Shown here: piece by piece, positions 13,500 to 25,543 of the stretch
Layout: each line of letters begins with the position of its first letter
How positions within the stretch are numbered: the first letter of the stretch is position 1
DNA from: Arabidopsis thaliana
Lineage: Eukaryota > Streptophyta > Magnoliopsida > Brassicales > Brassicaceae
Assembly (NCBI RefSeq): GCF_000001735.4
Contig: NC_003071.7
Span: 11,773,151-11,837,150, forward strand
DNA: 64,000 bases
Reading direction: 5' to 3'
The notes under the pieces: generated by a model
Databases searched by the model: none
What the model saw: the letters and a program-made list of their open reading frames with translations, nothing else
What the model was told of the DNA's origin: nothing
Made by a program: the position numbers and the translations under genes

Positions 13500-14114
13500 C
13501 ATTAAAATCTCCAACTTATTGAAAAAGTTTATTTAAATTATCAACTTCCAACTAAACGAAATAAATATCAAACTTTTGTTGACTTTCCAAATAAATACTA
13601 AACTTTCGTATATATGGCCATATTAGGCATAATATTAAGTAGATTAACATATTGCGTTCACGGAGTTAATTTTTTGTTAACAGATCTGTTAATTTAAAAC
13701 GTTATTGTTTCCTATAACAAGAAAGCGACCTCGTTTTGTTATAACGACCGAATTAAATCCCCAAATCCAATCTTAAATCTCCAAATCAAGCAAAATTCTA
13801 ACCCTAAATCTTCATATGATTTGAAATTGGGATTTAATTGAGCATTTATGACATAACGACGTTGTTTTATTGTTATAGGGAATATTGTCGTTTTCAATTA
13901 ACGAGTCTGTTAACAAAAAATGGACTCTAATAACAGGGTCTGTTAATGTCATACTTAATATGGCTAGTCGAACAAAAGTTTGGTATTTATTTGGAAAGTC
14001 AACCAAAGTTTGGTATTTATTTAGAAAATCAACAAAAGTTTGATTTTTATTTCGTTTCGTTGGAAGTTGAGGATTTAAATCAACTTTTTCAATAAGTTGG
14101 GGATTTTAATGACA
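13497..14114. mobile_element. Foldback / MITE-like element with about 300-bp inverted arms
   Basis: The left end TGTCATTAAAATC is mirrored by the right end (reverse complement identical), and pairing continues inward through AACTTATTGAAAAAG, the AAATAAAT...CAAACTTT segment, TTTTTTGTTAACAGA and on to the centre at about 13800. Nearly the whole 618 bp is thus one imperfect palindrome. The right arm has one extra internal copy of the AAATCAACAAAAGTTTG-type unit. There is no coding sequence, so it must have been mobilised in trans. I see no clean target-site duplication, so the family is left open (Mutator-like or another TIR class). If transcribed it would give a long hairpin RNA. Confidence 0.75.
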
Positions 14115-14518
14115 TTTTTCCCGTTCTTTATTCGATTTGTCGTAATTTTATCGAATTTTATTTTTGGAATTATGATTTGATTCAAATTTGTTGAACCACA
14201 AAACAGAGACTGAGGAAAACTCTTAGTGAAACAGACGCTTTCTGTATACTCAATGAATTCACAGTATCTGGTGTATGAACCAGAGAACGAACCGAGCTGG
14301 TTATAAGCGGTTATTTCAAAGATGTGTCTTTCAGTAGCTGAACAATTTATGCGCACGGCTCTCTCATTGCTTATTTTGTATGTACATGAACAATGTAGTT
14401 TCCAAGACAAATCATATTATAGTACAGAGAGCACAACTTCTTTTGAGTTGGAACATGTAGCTGTTTTATACATCATCAATGCTGCGTTTTCTCCATATTG
14501 ACACAATTCTGTCACTTT
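14115..14518. other. Spacer and 3' UTR of UBP-like copy A
   Basis: The right part (about 14400-14518) matches the sequence behind copy B (about 19740-19845), including the ACTTCTTTTGA...ACATGT stretch. It is therefore the duplicated 3' UTR. No separate gene is seen. Confidence 0.6.
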
Positions 14519-17500
14519 TTAGTTTAGGCTATCGATCGAGCCGGTAGCTTCATAAAACAGAATCTCTGGCCGAACCTTTCTCTCTTCACAGAATCCAACC
14601 ACACTTTTCCAGTTACCAACATCCTATGGCATTACCAGAAATGCATCAATCCAATTTTGGCCTATCTAAATTCATAACTCAAATCAAGGAGAGACAGAAT
14701 CAGCTGGTTCGTCTTACCTCTCTTGTTAAAGCATCATGTCTGAGATTGAACCACCGATTATTTTCATAAGCTATGCAAATGTGTTCTTCTTCTTCTACAC
14801 CACAACCAACCTGCATCACATCCCAAACTCTAAGACTGTAACAAAAAACACACAAGAACAATAACAAACACATTTGTGACACTGTTTTAGATGATTTACC
14901 ATTGACACAAGCCGGTACTTAGTGTTTGGTTTCAATCCTTCGTACATCCTGCTGATATCTATCTCCCAGTATAAAGCCTTTGTTGTTTCTGATATTTCTT
15001 TTTCAGTTTCACTCTTCTCCCATTCTAACACTAATGTTGCAAACCCACAAAACACCAGCATTGGCTTTATCATAAGCATAATAAATGAAATGAATACAAA
15101 ACATCACAAACATGGTGGTCTTAATTTACCGATTATGAAGACAGGTGGACATTTACTTAAGATGTGATGAACAAGGTTTGTTATTCCACAGCCTCCGGTT
15201 TTAACATCGCATAGCATTGTATAATCCATCCGGATCACCTTAAGGATATCCACAAACTCTATATTCCCAAGAGCACACTGCATAGATATAAGCACACAAC
15301 ACAACCATATCAGGGGAAGTATTAGTTTCTCTAGGAAGCATAAAGAGGGAAATAAATAAAACGTACCTTCAAGTCTCTGATAGAATCTGCAGCCATAACA
15401 ATGCCATATGAACTTTGCTCTGGATAATTTGGTTTCTTTCTGCATTTTCTACAACTCATTCTTTCATTTTCCTCCAACGTAAAAAGGCGAGTTACCAAGC
15501 TTTCCCTTTCAGCATTCTTCCAGCAATGCCAAGACTCAAGGATGGTTACAAGAACCTCAGCAGCATCACTCGACTGAAAAGGGTATAAAAAGAGAAATAC
15601 TTTAAAATGACAATTAAGCTTACACACAGAAATTATATTAATACCATGCTTAGAAGCTTATTTTCTCCACACGAACCATGGAAATAACTTCTTCTAGGGA
15701 AGCAAGTAAGTCACGCAAGAGGCAGCTGTAGACTCCCTCAACATTGATCCCATCTGACACAATAGCAGTAAAGAAATTTCGTAGTGCAGGAGGAACGTGT
15801 TCTTCCGGGTGGTCTTGAAATGGTTGCATCAAATCTTCTTTGAGAATTTGAATGTTCAAAAGGGCCTGTAATACCACATGTTTTTGTGAACTTCTCAAAG
15901 ATAATCATTTGATTCAGAAGACGAGAGTTTAGGTATTGTATAGTGTTTTAGTTGGTAAACTGTTTTACCTTCAGCGTCATGTCAAGAGCTGAATTGTATC
16001 TGGTTGCAGCGTCTCTAAGAGCTGACTCTAAATGTTCCGACTGTGAATCTTCTACAGGAATGTTTTGCGTAACTTGAAGATGGAGAATGAAAGAAATAAG
16101 AATTATGTATATAACCAAAATCAACTTTAGTACCTTCCTCTTGGTTGACTGTGTTGGGTGAGATTTCCAATCGACCCCTTTCACTTGAAAGAGTGGCATC
16201 TGGTTCCATAGAATCTTCTTCCACCTTCCCTAGTGATGGAGACGTGCTTTCCGGTTCAAGGATGTCAGATGATTTACTAGACAAGTAAGAACCCATTTGG
16301 CTCAGAGAAAACCCGAAAGCAATTTAACAACATGCGCAAAAGATTCTTGAGGTACTTACTGTTCAACAGTCTTAGAAAGAGGACTAGAGATGCTCGTTGA
16401 AGTTTTCTGTTGTGCCATGAAGACCATTCGTTTTTACAACCGGTTAACCACAAATTCAAAAAAGAAATCGAGAAATGTAGAACTTCAAAGACCTTTTTGC
16501 TTGTATTTTTCCTCTTCTTTGACTGTGACTTCTTCTCCTCCTCGAGTAAAAGATCTGCTTCTGCTGCTGCTGCTGCATCTAACTTGGCTTTGGATGCCAT
16601 AATAATAATTTCATTCTAGATGAGAAGATACATAGTAAAATATAAGAAACAATGCAAAAGGAAAATGAAACCACTCTGTATTTAACTTTAGTTTTATACC
16701 AACCAGCAAGAAATTTTTCAGCAGTTCAAGGAGATAAGTGCGGTTGTCAAAAACAGAAAGCCTGGTGAGGTCATTCAGCAAACTAATCCTTGATTTATCA
16801 ATCAGCAAAATCTTTGAATCGATTAGCATAACCTGTAAGTCATGTAGATACTTTAAGATGGGAAATTTATGTCATTATGTTGTAATGAAATTATAAAATC
16901 ATGAACGAACCTTGGTATGTGCCAGTATTTTCAGAAAGGCTATTGACTTTAACACTATATCATCGCTGAGACTTTTACGCCCACGTATAAGATTCATGCA
17001 TTCTTCAAAATCGGGGAACTCAAATGTCAGATCCGATGCGCCTTCGAGAACATCTCGTACTGCACACACAAATAATTTGGTAGTGAGGGAATTTCTTAGG
17101 ACTCCCTCTTCGCATCTGTCAGATAGAAGAGATGCATAGCTGTTCCACTGATCTTCCTGAAGATTCCTTCTCCTTTCATCTTCGCTTATACACAAGTCTT
17201 CAACGGCAGTAAGAGCTACAGAATAATTGAATACCTGCACTTTCTTTGCATATTTGGTTTCCAGGGTTCTACATGTGAACTGAACAGCTCTCAGAACAGC
17301 CACCCAGATATCAAGATTATGTACCCTGATAGGTATGGGAAAAGTCTTCTCTACTGAATTGTAGTCAGTTAACCAGGATATGATATCATCTCCCTGAGCT
17401 GGTGCCTTGGGGTAGACATTGGGATCAAAAACATTGATTGTTCCTTCATCATTGATTGGAGCATTATTGCTTTTAAGCAGTCTTCTATCCAGAAGCAGCA

Positions 17501-18860
17501 ATGAAAACTGAGGGTCAAAGTCAACCTTTTCTTTAACTCGAGTAGAACTCAAGATACTGTCCACTGCTCTGGAAACGACATCAATACCATCATCCCTTTC
17601 AGACTTGATGCGTTTTAGAAAGTTTAGGATTTTATTGAGTTCATGACAATCCAGAAAACATATACTCTGAGGTGTTTCCACTAGGTGAGAATCGACAAGA
17701 CTCTGTTTGGAAACTTCAAGTTCTCCAAAATACCGTAAAGGATATTGCATCACACAGTCTCGAACACTACAAGGGAGAATTTTGAGGTCACGAAACATCA
17801 CAAGGAGATTTTTGATTTCCTTGAGTAACTTACCGCGCTCGTCATCAGAAGCTAAAGGCCATTCTTTGGACCATCCATTCTTATATGAAAACGCTTTCAC
17901 ATCTGCGAGCCGATTTTTGATCATTTCAACGGCAGCTCCTGTATCCACTGGTTCCCAACCTCCAACAGATATCTTACGAGCCCAGTCTTTCCCTATCCTC
18001 TTCATATCCATTTCCTTAGAAGGTTTAAAACCTGCAGCATGTTCTTGTTCAAGATGTTTCTTACATTCTTCCGCACTAGAGAACTTCTCTGAACAGTTTT
18101 GGCACATCCAGAATGTCCATTTTCTGTCTTCCCTGGCAGAAACAAGAATTTGCTCCAAAGCATTTTGTCTCGGTCTGTCATATACTCTCTGGACAAAACT
18201 TGTAAGCTTTGCAATGCTTACTTTCATAAAATCCCTTTTGACCTTAACATTCAAACCTAACCAAAACGACCTCAAGCCTTTAATCTCGTTCTTAACCGGC
18301 TCTGAACTACTCTTTGACTCCAAAACTTCTGGCTCATCGTCTTCTTCTAGTAAACCTTTCAGTTTTCCAATCTTGGAAAGAGCAATCGCGGTCTCTGCAT
18401 TTTTGATTAAAGTCTCCAGATCTTTATTCGTTTTGTTCTTATGTAAACTCATTTGAGCAACAGAAGAATCCGAGTCTTCACTCTGGTTAGAAACAGATAA
18501 GCACTGTTTTGCTTTCTTCAAACACTTTTTGTAATACATCACTGACCCAATATGGTGAGCCAAAGTGTGGAATCCATGTGCACACAAACTTAATAACTTC
18601 TCATGTTCCGAAGAACATCCAACAGCACCTAACTTGAATGTGAAATCAACGTCAAGGTTCTCTGCTTTTTCCGATAGTTTCGTAAACATGTAACCTTGTT
18701 CCGAATAAAGAAACCATATGTTCTTGTCTTCCTTATTGACACAAATCATATCTTCGATTATCTCCAAGGCCTTGATGTGATCTCCATTAGCGAAGAGTTC
18801 TTTTGCCTTTGCGTGGAGTTTTACGCTCACAGCATCTTTCAGGAAAGTAGTAGACTCCAT
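14519..18860 (-). CDS. DUF627/DUF629 ubiquitin-peptidase-like protein, copy A
   Basis: Twelve exons (minus: 16911-18860, 16704-16832, 16493-16615, 16360-16406, 16134-16300, 15969-16072, 15677-15865, 15367-15573, 15130-15277, 14900-15030, 14718-14810, 14519-14623) give an uninterrupted 1,130 aa. Exon 1 carries the DUF627 helical repeat-like region and DUF629, with a C2H2-like finger (CQNC...H...H, about 250-275). A Lys/Glu/Ala-rich linker follows, then a UCH-like C terminus with SCRKC, GGCG and an EHICIAY His-box-like segment. The family's Cys-box (NxxNCFLNxxxQSL) is absent; at its place stands ALLNIQILKEDL. Catalysis is therefore unlikely. It is the tandem twin of copy B. An in-frame ATG five codons upstream (18875) is an alternative start. 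Several donors read GTTCGT, so those boundaries are less certain. Confidence 0.85.
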
Positions 18861-19845
18861 AGAAACGACTCTCAAGGTTCTTGTGCTTTCTGCTTTAGAG
18901 AGATATGTGTTTTACAAGAAGAAGCATGAGTAAAAGCGGGAATATCAACGGATTTAACGGCTTATCACGTGAGAGCCACGTGACAACGCTTGGAAAAAAA
19001 CAATTTTGATCATTGGGGAATTTTATCGAACACCTTCTGTGCATTGCCCGTTTGGGATTTTTCAAGAATAAATCAACAACAGAGAATTCAACATTTGTGT
19101 GAATAATCGAATTTTGGGTAAGACCTAAATGTAGAATGGTCTTCATGTTTGGGGATGATTAAAATTTCGAGTTTGGAATTTTTTTGCAGTAAGAGGCGAT
19201 ACAAGAGAAGAAGAGACTCGACGAATCAAGTAGCAAGAGAGAAGATTGACACGTGCCTATTCTCTCCTTTCTGAAGTTACGTGTGGAAAAATGAGTCTTG
19301 AGATAGCTTCAAGCGCTACAAGAGATCGGCGGGTTCATTCTTATTTACCTAGAGGAGGACCAGCGTGGCTCCTTTCACGAATTGAAGAAGAGAAGCGAAG
19401 ATAATAATGTTTAGTTATGTTTGATTTACATCCTTGTTTTGTTTTGGAGTGTTGGTGCTCTGTTTTTGGGCTGTTATTTCTATTGTAGAGACTCAGTTTT
19501 TATCAATATCATTATCATTAGATTTCTTACTTGTGACTCATGACTCATACTTGGTCTCCTACGCACGTATTTAAATGTGTTGTTGTGAGCTTGTGATCAG
19601 TAGCAAGCCACGAACCAGTAGCATTCATAACCGACATAAATCAACTGGACAGAGTTTAGTAAATGATAGAGATGAGCCAAATGTTAATCAAAACTATCTT
19701 ATAACGTTTGGTCATATAAGAGCCAAAATCAACAGATGAGTTTTGTACATCCAGACAAATCATATAATTAAAAAAAAACTTCTTTTGAACTGAAACATGT
19801 CGCTATTGTATACATCGATGATGGGTTTTCATTCTGAAACACTTG
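18861..19845. other. Duplicated promoter of copy A and 3' flank of copy B
   Basis: Bases 18870-19150 are homologous to 24200-24510 upstream of copy B, so the promoter was duplicated with the gene. Bases 19200-19740 are unique spacer, and 19740-19845 are the copy B 3' UTR. No further gene. Confidence 0.65.
18965..18983. promoter_or_regulatory. Paired G-boxes (CACGTG) upstream of copy A
   Basis: Two perfect CACGTG hexamers at 18966 and 18977 are separated by five bases and lie about 105-120 bp upstream of the start codon of copy A. The same pair with identical spacing is kept in the copy B promoter. G-boxes bind bZIP and bHLH factors; which one acts here is not known. Confidence 0.65.
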
Positions 19846-22800
19846 TCAGGCCATTGATCGGACAACTTCGTAAAACAGAATCTCTGGCCGAACCTTTCTT
19901 TCTCCACAGAATCTAACCACACTCTTCCAGTTACCAACATCCTATGGCATCACCACACATATATCAATCATTATATGGCCTATCTAAATTCACTATTCAA
20001 CTCAAGAAATACAAAGGAGAACTGTTTCGACTTACCTCTCCTGCTAAAGCATCACGTCTGAGATTGACCCAACGGTTCTTTTCATAAGCTATGCAAATGT
20101 GCTCCTGTTTTTCATCACAACCAACCTGCATCACATCTCATATTCTGAGACCGTAACAAAAATTACAGAAGAACAGTAGCATAAACATATTGCGACACTG
20201 TTTTAGATGTCTTACCATTGACGCAAGCCGGTAGTTAGTTTTTGGTTCTAAGCCTGCGTACAGTCTGCTGATATCTATCTCCCACTCAAAAGCTTTTGTT
20301 GTTTCAGATATTTCTTTTTCAGTTTCACTCTTTTCCCACTCTAACACTAATCATGCAACCCACAAAACACCAAATTTGCTATATAAGCATAATATATGAA
20401 ATGAGTACATAAGATCACAATCATGGTGGTCAAAACTTACCAATTGTGAAGATAGGTGGGCATTTACTTATAATGTGATGAATAAAGTTTGCTATTCCAC
20501 AGCCTCCGTTTTTAATGTCACATAGCATTGTATAATCCATCCGGATCACCTTAAGGATATCCACAAACTCTATATTCCCAAGAGCACACTGCATATATAC
20601 AAGCACAAAACAATCTTATAAGGGGAAGTATTAGCTTCTGTAGGAAGCATACGGAGGGAAATAAATGAAACATACCTTCAAGTCTCTGATAGAATCTGCA
20701 GCCATAACAATGCCATAAGAACTTTGCTCTGGATAGTTTGGTTTCTTTCTGCATTTTCTACAACTCATTCTTTCCTTTTCCTCCAACGTAAAAAGACGAG
20801 TTACCAGGCTTTCTCTTTCAGCATTCTTCCAGCAATGCCAAAACTCAAGGATGGCTACAAGAACCTCAGCAGCACCACTCGACTGAAAAGAGTAGAAAAT
20901 AGAATCCTTCAAAATAAAGCGTACTGACAAAAATAATAATAATACCATGCTTAGTAGAGTATCTTCTCCACACAAACCATGGAAAGAACTTCTTCTAGGA
21001 GAGCAAGTAAGTCGCTCAAGAGGTAACTGTAGACTCCCTCAGTTTTTATCTCCTCTGACACAAAAGCAGTAAAGAAATTTTGTAGCACGGAAGGAACTTG
21101 GTCTTCCAGGTGGTGTTGTAACGGTTGCATATTGTGCATCAAATCTTCTTTGAGTATCTTAATGTTCAAGAGGGCCTGCAATACACCATTTTTTGTGAAC
21201 TTCTCAAGGAGGGTTTGGAAGTAAAGAGATAGGCAATGAAATAAATCAGAAGACGAGAGTTTAGGTATTGAATCTTGTTGTTGTTACCTTCAGCGTCATG
21301 TCAAGAGCTGAATTGTATCTGGCTGAAGCTTCACTAAGTGCTGATTCTAAATGTTCCGACTGTGAATCTTCTCCAAGCATGTTTTTCATAACTTGAAGAT
21401 GGCGAATGAAAGAAAAAAGAATTATACATATAACTCAAACTGTTTATCAGTTTAGAAGATCTTCTAGAACCAGGGTCAACTCTAGTACCTTCCTCTTGAT
21501 TGACAGTATCACCTAGTTCCATAGAATCTTCCTCCACTGTTGGAGACGTAGTTTCCGGTTCAAGGCTGACGGAGAGTTTACTAGACATGTAAGAACACGG
21601 TTGGCTCAGAGAAAACCTGAACTCAATTATCAACATGCGAAAAAGACTCTTGAGGTACTTACTGTTCACCAGGCTTAGAGAGAGGACTAGACATGCTCGT
21701 TGAATTTCTCTGTTGCGCCATAAAGACCATTCATTCTTACAACGGATTAACCAAAAATTAGAAAAACTTTAAGAGTTTCAACTTCCAAGACCTTTTTGCT
21801 TGTATTTTTCTTCTTCTTTGACTGTATCGGACTTGGCTTTGGATTCTTCTTCTCCTCCTCGAGTAAAAGATCTGCTACTGCTGCATCTGACTTGGCTTTG
21901 GATTCCATATTCACAATTTCATTCTAGATGAGAAAATACATAATAACATATAAGAAACAATTCAAAGGCCAAATAAAACTGAAAGGGAAATCTCTGTGTA
22001 TATAACCGAATCTTCAAACAAACCAGCAAGAAAGGTTTCAGTAGTTGAAGGATGTAAGTGCGGTTGTCAAATAAAGAAAGCCTGGTGAGGTTGTTCAGCA
22101 AACTAATCCTTGAATTATCAACCAGCAAAATCTTTGAATCGATTAGCAAAATCTGTAAGTCATGTAGATACTTTAAGATGGCAATTTTATGTCATTATGT
22201 TGCAAATGAAAATTTAATATCATGAATGAACCTTGAAGATGACCACTGAGTTCAGACATATTAAGGACTTCAGCACTATATCATCGTTGAGACTTTTATG
22301 CTCCCTTATAAGATTCATGCAACCTTCAATATCGGGGAGATCAAATGTCAAATCCGAAGCTTCTTCGAGAATATCTCTCACTACAGACAAAAATAATTTT
22401 CTCTTGAGGAAATTTTTTCTGGAGAAACATTCTTCACATTTATCGCATAGGAGAGATGCATAGCTGTTCCACTGATCTTCTTTAAGCTTTCTTCTCCTTT
22501 CATATTCGCTCTTACACAATTTCTCGGCGGCAACAATGGCTGCCAAATAATCAAAGAGCTGCACTTTCTTTGCATATTTGGTTCCGAAAGTCCTACATGT
22601 GAACTGAACAGCTCTCAGAACAGCCACCCAGATATCAAGATTATGCTCCCTGATAGGTCTAGGAAAAGTCTTCTCTACTGAATTGTAGTCAGTTAACCAT
22701 GATACGATATCATCTCCTTGAGCATGTGCCTTGGCGTAGTGAACATTGGGATCGAAAACATTGATCTCCCCTTCATCAACAAAGGGACCATTATTGCTTT

Positions 22801-24193
22801 TCAGCAATCTTCTGTCCAGAAGCAGAAATGAGAACTGCGGGTCAAAGTCAATCTTTTCCTTAGATCGAGTAGAATCCAAGATACTGTCGACTGCTCTGCG
22901 AACTAGATTTGTACCATCATCCCTTTCACACTTGATGCGTTTCAGTAGGTTTAGGATATAACTGAGTTTATGACATTCCAGAAAACAAATACTCTGAGGT
23001 GTATCCACTAGGTGAGAATCGACAAGACTTTGTTCGGAAACGTTAAGATTTTTAAGATGCGTAACCGAATAACGCTTCATCCAGTCTCGAATGCTACAAG
23101 GGAGGATTTTAAGGTCACAGAACATCACAAGGAAAAACTTGATTTCCTTGAGTAACTTACTGCGCTCTTCATCCTCAGCTAAAGGCCATTCTTTGGACCA
23201 TCCATTCTTATATGAAAACGCTTTCACCTCTGGGAGCCGATTTTTGATCATTTCAACTGCAGCTGCTATATCCACTGGTTCCCAACTTCCAAGCGATATC
23301 TTACGAGTCCAGTCTTTCCCTATCCTTTTGGCCATATCCATTTCCGAAAAAGGTTTATAATCTGCAGCATGTTCTTTTTCAAGATGATTCTTACATTCTT
23401 CAGCACTAGAGAACTTCTTCGAACATTTAGTTCGGCACATCCAAAATGTCCATTTTCTGTCTTCCTTGGCAGAATCGAGAATTTGCTTCAAAGCATCTCG
23501 TCCCGGTCTATGATGTACTCCCTTGACAAAACCTATAAGCTTTGCAATGCTTACTTTCATGAAATCCCTTTTGACGTTAACATCCAAACCTAACCAAAAC
23601 GACCTCAATCCTTTAAACTCATTCTTAACCAGCTCTGGTCTTTTCTTTGACTCCAAAACTTCTGGCTCAAAGTCTTGTTGTAGTAAACCCTTTAGTTCTA
23701 CAGTCTTGGAATCAGCGATATTGGACTCTGCATCTTTGATTAAAGTCTCCAGGTTTTCCTTCATATCATTCTTTAGGTTTTCCAAAAGCAATTGAGCAAA
23801 AGATTCAGAGGCATCTGGGAAAGTAACAGATAAACCCTGTTTTGCTACATTCACACATTTCTTGTAATACATGACTGACCCAGACTCTTGAGCCAAATAG
23901 TGGAGTCCATGTGCCCAAGGTCGTGATAACAACACATCTTTCGAATAACATCCTACAGAACCCAACATGTATGTGAAATCAACGTAAGGGTTCTCTGCTT
24001 TTCCCGCTAGATCATTGAACATCTCACCTTGTTCGCTATGAAGAATCCACGATTTCTCGTCTTCCTTATGGACTAAAATTATATCTTCGATTATCTCCAA
24101 GGCTTTGATGTGATCTCCATTAGCGAAGAGAGCTCTTGCATCGTTGTAGAGTTTTACTCTCTCAGCATCTTCCAGAAAAGTAGTACGTTTCAT
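19846..24193 (-). CDS. DUF627/DUF629 ubiquitin-peptidase-like protein, copy B
   Basis: Twelve exons (minus: 22232-24193, 22024-22152, 21792-21923, 21663-21709, 21489-21604, 21288-21391, 20978-21175, 20676-20882, 20441-20588, 20216-20346, 20036-20125, 19846-19941) give 1,119 aa with no interruption. Exon number, phases and most exon lengths equal those of copy A, with small in-frame indels in exons 1, 3, 5, 7 and 11. It shares the C2H2-like finger (CRTKCSKKF, with one inserted residue), the SCRKC motif and the UCH-like tail, and ends YEVVRSMA like full-length relatives, whereas copy A ends differently. The Cys-box is replaced by ALLNIKILKEDL, so it is predicted to lack protease activity. An upstream in-frame ATG at 24208 is possible. 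Confidence 0.85.
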
Positions 24194-25543
24194 AGTAACG
24201 ATTCTCAAGACTCTTGCTTTTTCTTGATCGCTGCTTCAGAGAGGAATGTGATTGCGAGAAGAAGAAACAGAGTCAAGGCGGGAACTTCAACGAATATAAC
24301 AGCAATGTAAAACGTAATCACGTGAGAGCCACGTGACAAAGCTTGACGCCTTGACCCAAATTTTGGGCATTGGGGATTCTATCGAACACCTTATGTGTAT
24401 TACCAGTTTGGGATTTTTGACGAAGAAATTAAGAAAAGAGAACCCATATTTTTGGTGAATCTTCGAATTTGGATTTAAGACTAACTGTAAAATGGTCTTC
24501 ATGTATGGGAGATGAACAAAATTCGGACTTGAAAGATCAGAAGCACTAGAGATTGATACGTGTCTATGTCTCACTTTTTGAAGGTGATGGAGAAGAACCG
24601 AGACTTATTCAATATATATATATATCGATAAAATAATATAAAAACTCCATAAACAAAGTTAAATCATGAATTATTTTGAAACTAAAAATATTTTTTGTTA
24701 TATGTACTTTTTAATAAAGTATTTAAGCTTATGTATTTCTAGAGCTATCAAACATTCACTAAAAAAAAAGGTTATTATTTGTAGTTGAGATCAATTGAGT
24801 TTTTAAAAAAACTATTAATATTTTCTTATAAATATTGTATAACAGTTTGACCAAGAGGTTATTGAGACTTTGATTTGATTTATTTAGAGTTTGTTGATTT
24901 TAAATCCTAAGTTATGTACATTGAAAAAAAAAAACATGGGAATGACTTTATTCTTCAGCCTTTGTTAATCTCTTGATATGCCAAATTAGAAGGTTAATCT
25001 TTTTCGTTGCATTCTTATTGATAATTGTTTTCATTAATCGCTTAACTTAATCCTAGATTCAATGCTTTTTATTGAGTTCATCTTTTATATCATTTCTTTC
25101 ATTTACTTGCTTTATTAGTTTGTTTGCTTTATTTAATTTAATCATTATTAGTGTATACATTTTTGACAAACTACAGATGATGATACATCGAGTTCCATGG
25201 ATATTTAGCCGAAATTTGTATGTATTTGGTCAGAGAATAGGTTGATTGATGATTTGATGAATATGATAAGCATGAGATGTTGTGATGGTATAAGAATATG
25301 GTTATAGATATGATGAGGTGATGTAGTTATTTTGTAAATATAGCCATGACAAGTATATATGTTGCACTTTTCTTATTTGGTATGTGAGCATGGTCAGGTC
25401 AGCCAGATTGTGGCCTCTGAAATTGCTCTTACATTTAAGAAATAAGAAGAGGAAAATAAATAAGAAAAACAAGCTTACATAAAAAAACAATACGTAATGA
25501 AATAAAAACATTTAAATTTCGTAATATCCATTTTTCATCTCTT
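24194..25543. other. Promoter of copy B, then AT-rich spacer
   Basis: Bases 24200-24510 are the counterpart of the copy A promoter. From about 24600 the sequence is AT-rich with short TA runs and no gene. The last 100 bases are probably the 3' UTR of the DC1 gene. Confidence 0.6.
24318..24336. promoter_or_regulatory. Paired G-boxes (CACGTG) upstream of copy B
   Basis: CACGTG at 24319 and 24330, with the same five-base spacer and flanks (TCACGTGAGAGCCACGTGAC) as upstream of copy A. Conservation while neighbouring promoter bases have diverged suggests function, but the duplication is young enough that this is only suggestive. Confidence 0.65.

Noticed and set aside
15650-15676. Longer end of exon 7 of UBP-like copy A, reading on to the TAA
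   Set aside because: Using the donor at ATG|GTTCGT keeps the frame and joins to the next homologous exon exactly as in copy B, so the read-through stop is intronic.
17707-18456. A 249-codon plus-strand open frame
   Set aside because: Antisense to exon 1 of UBP-like copy A; the minus frame has known domains and a paralogue.
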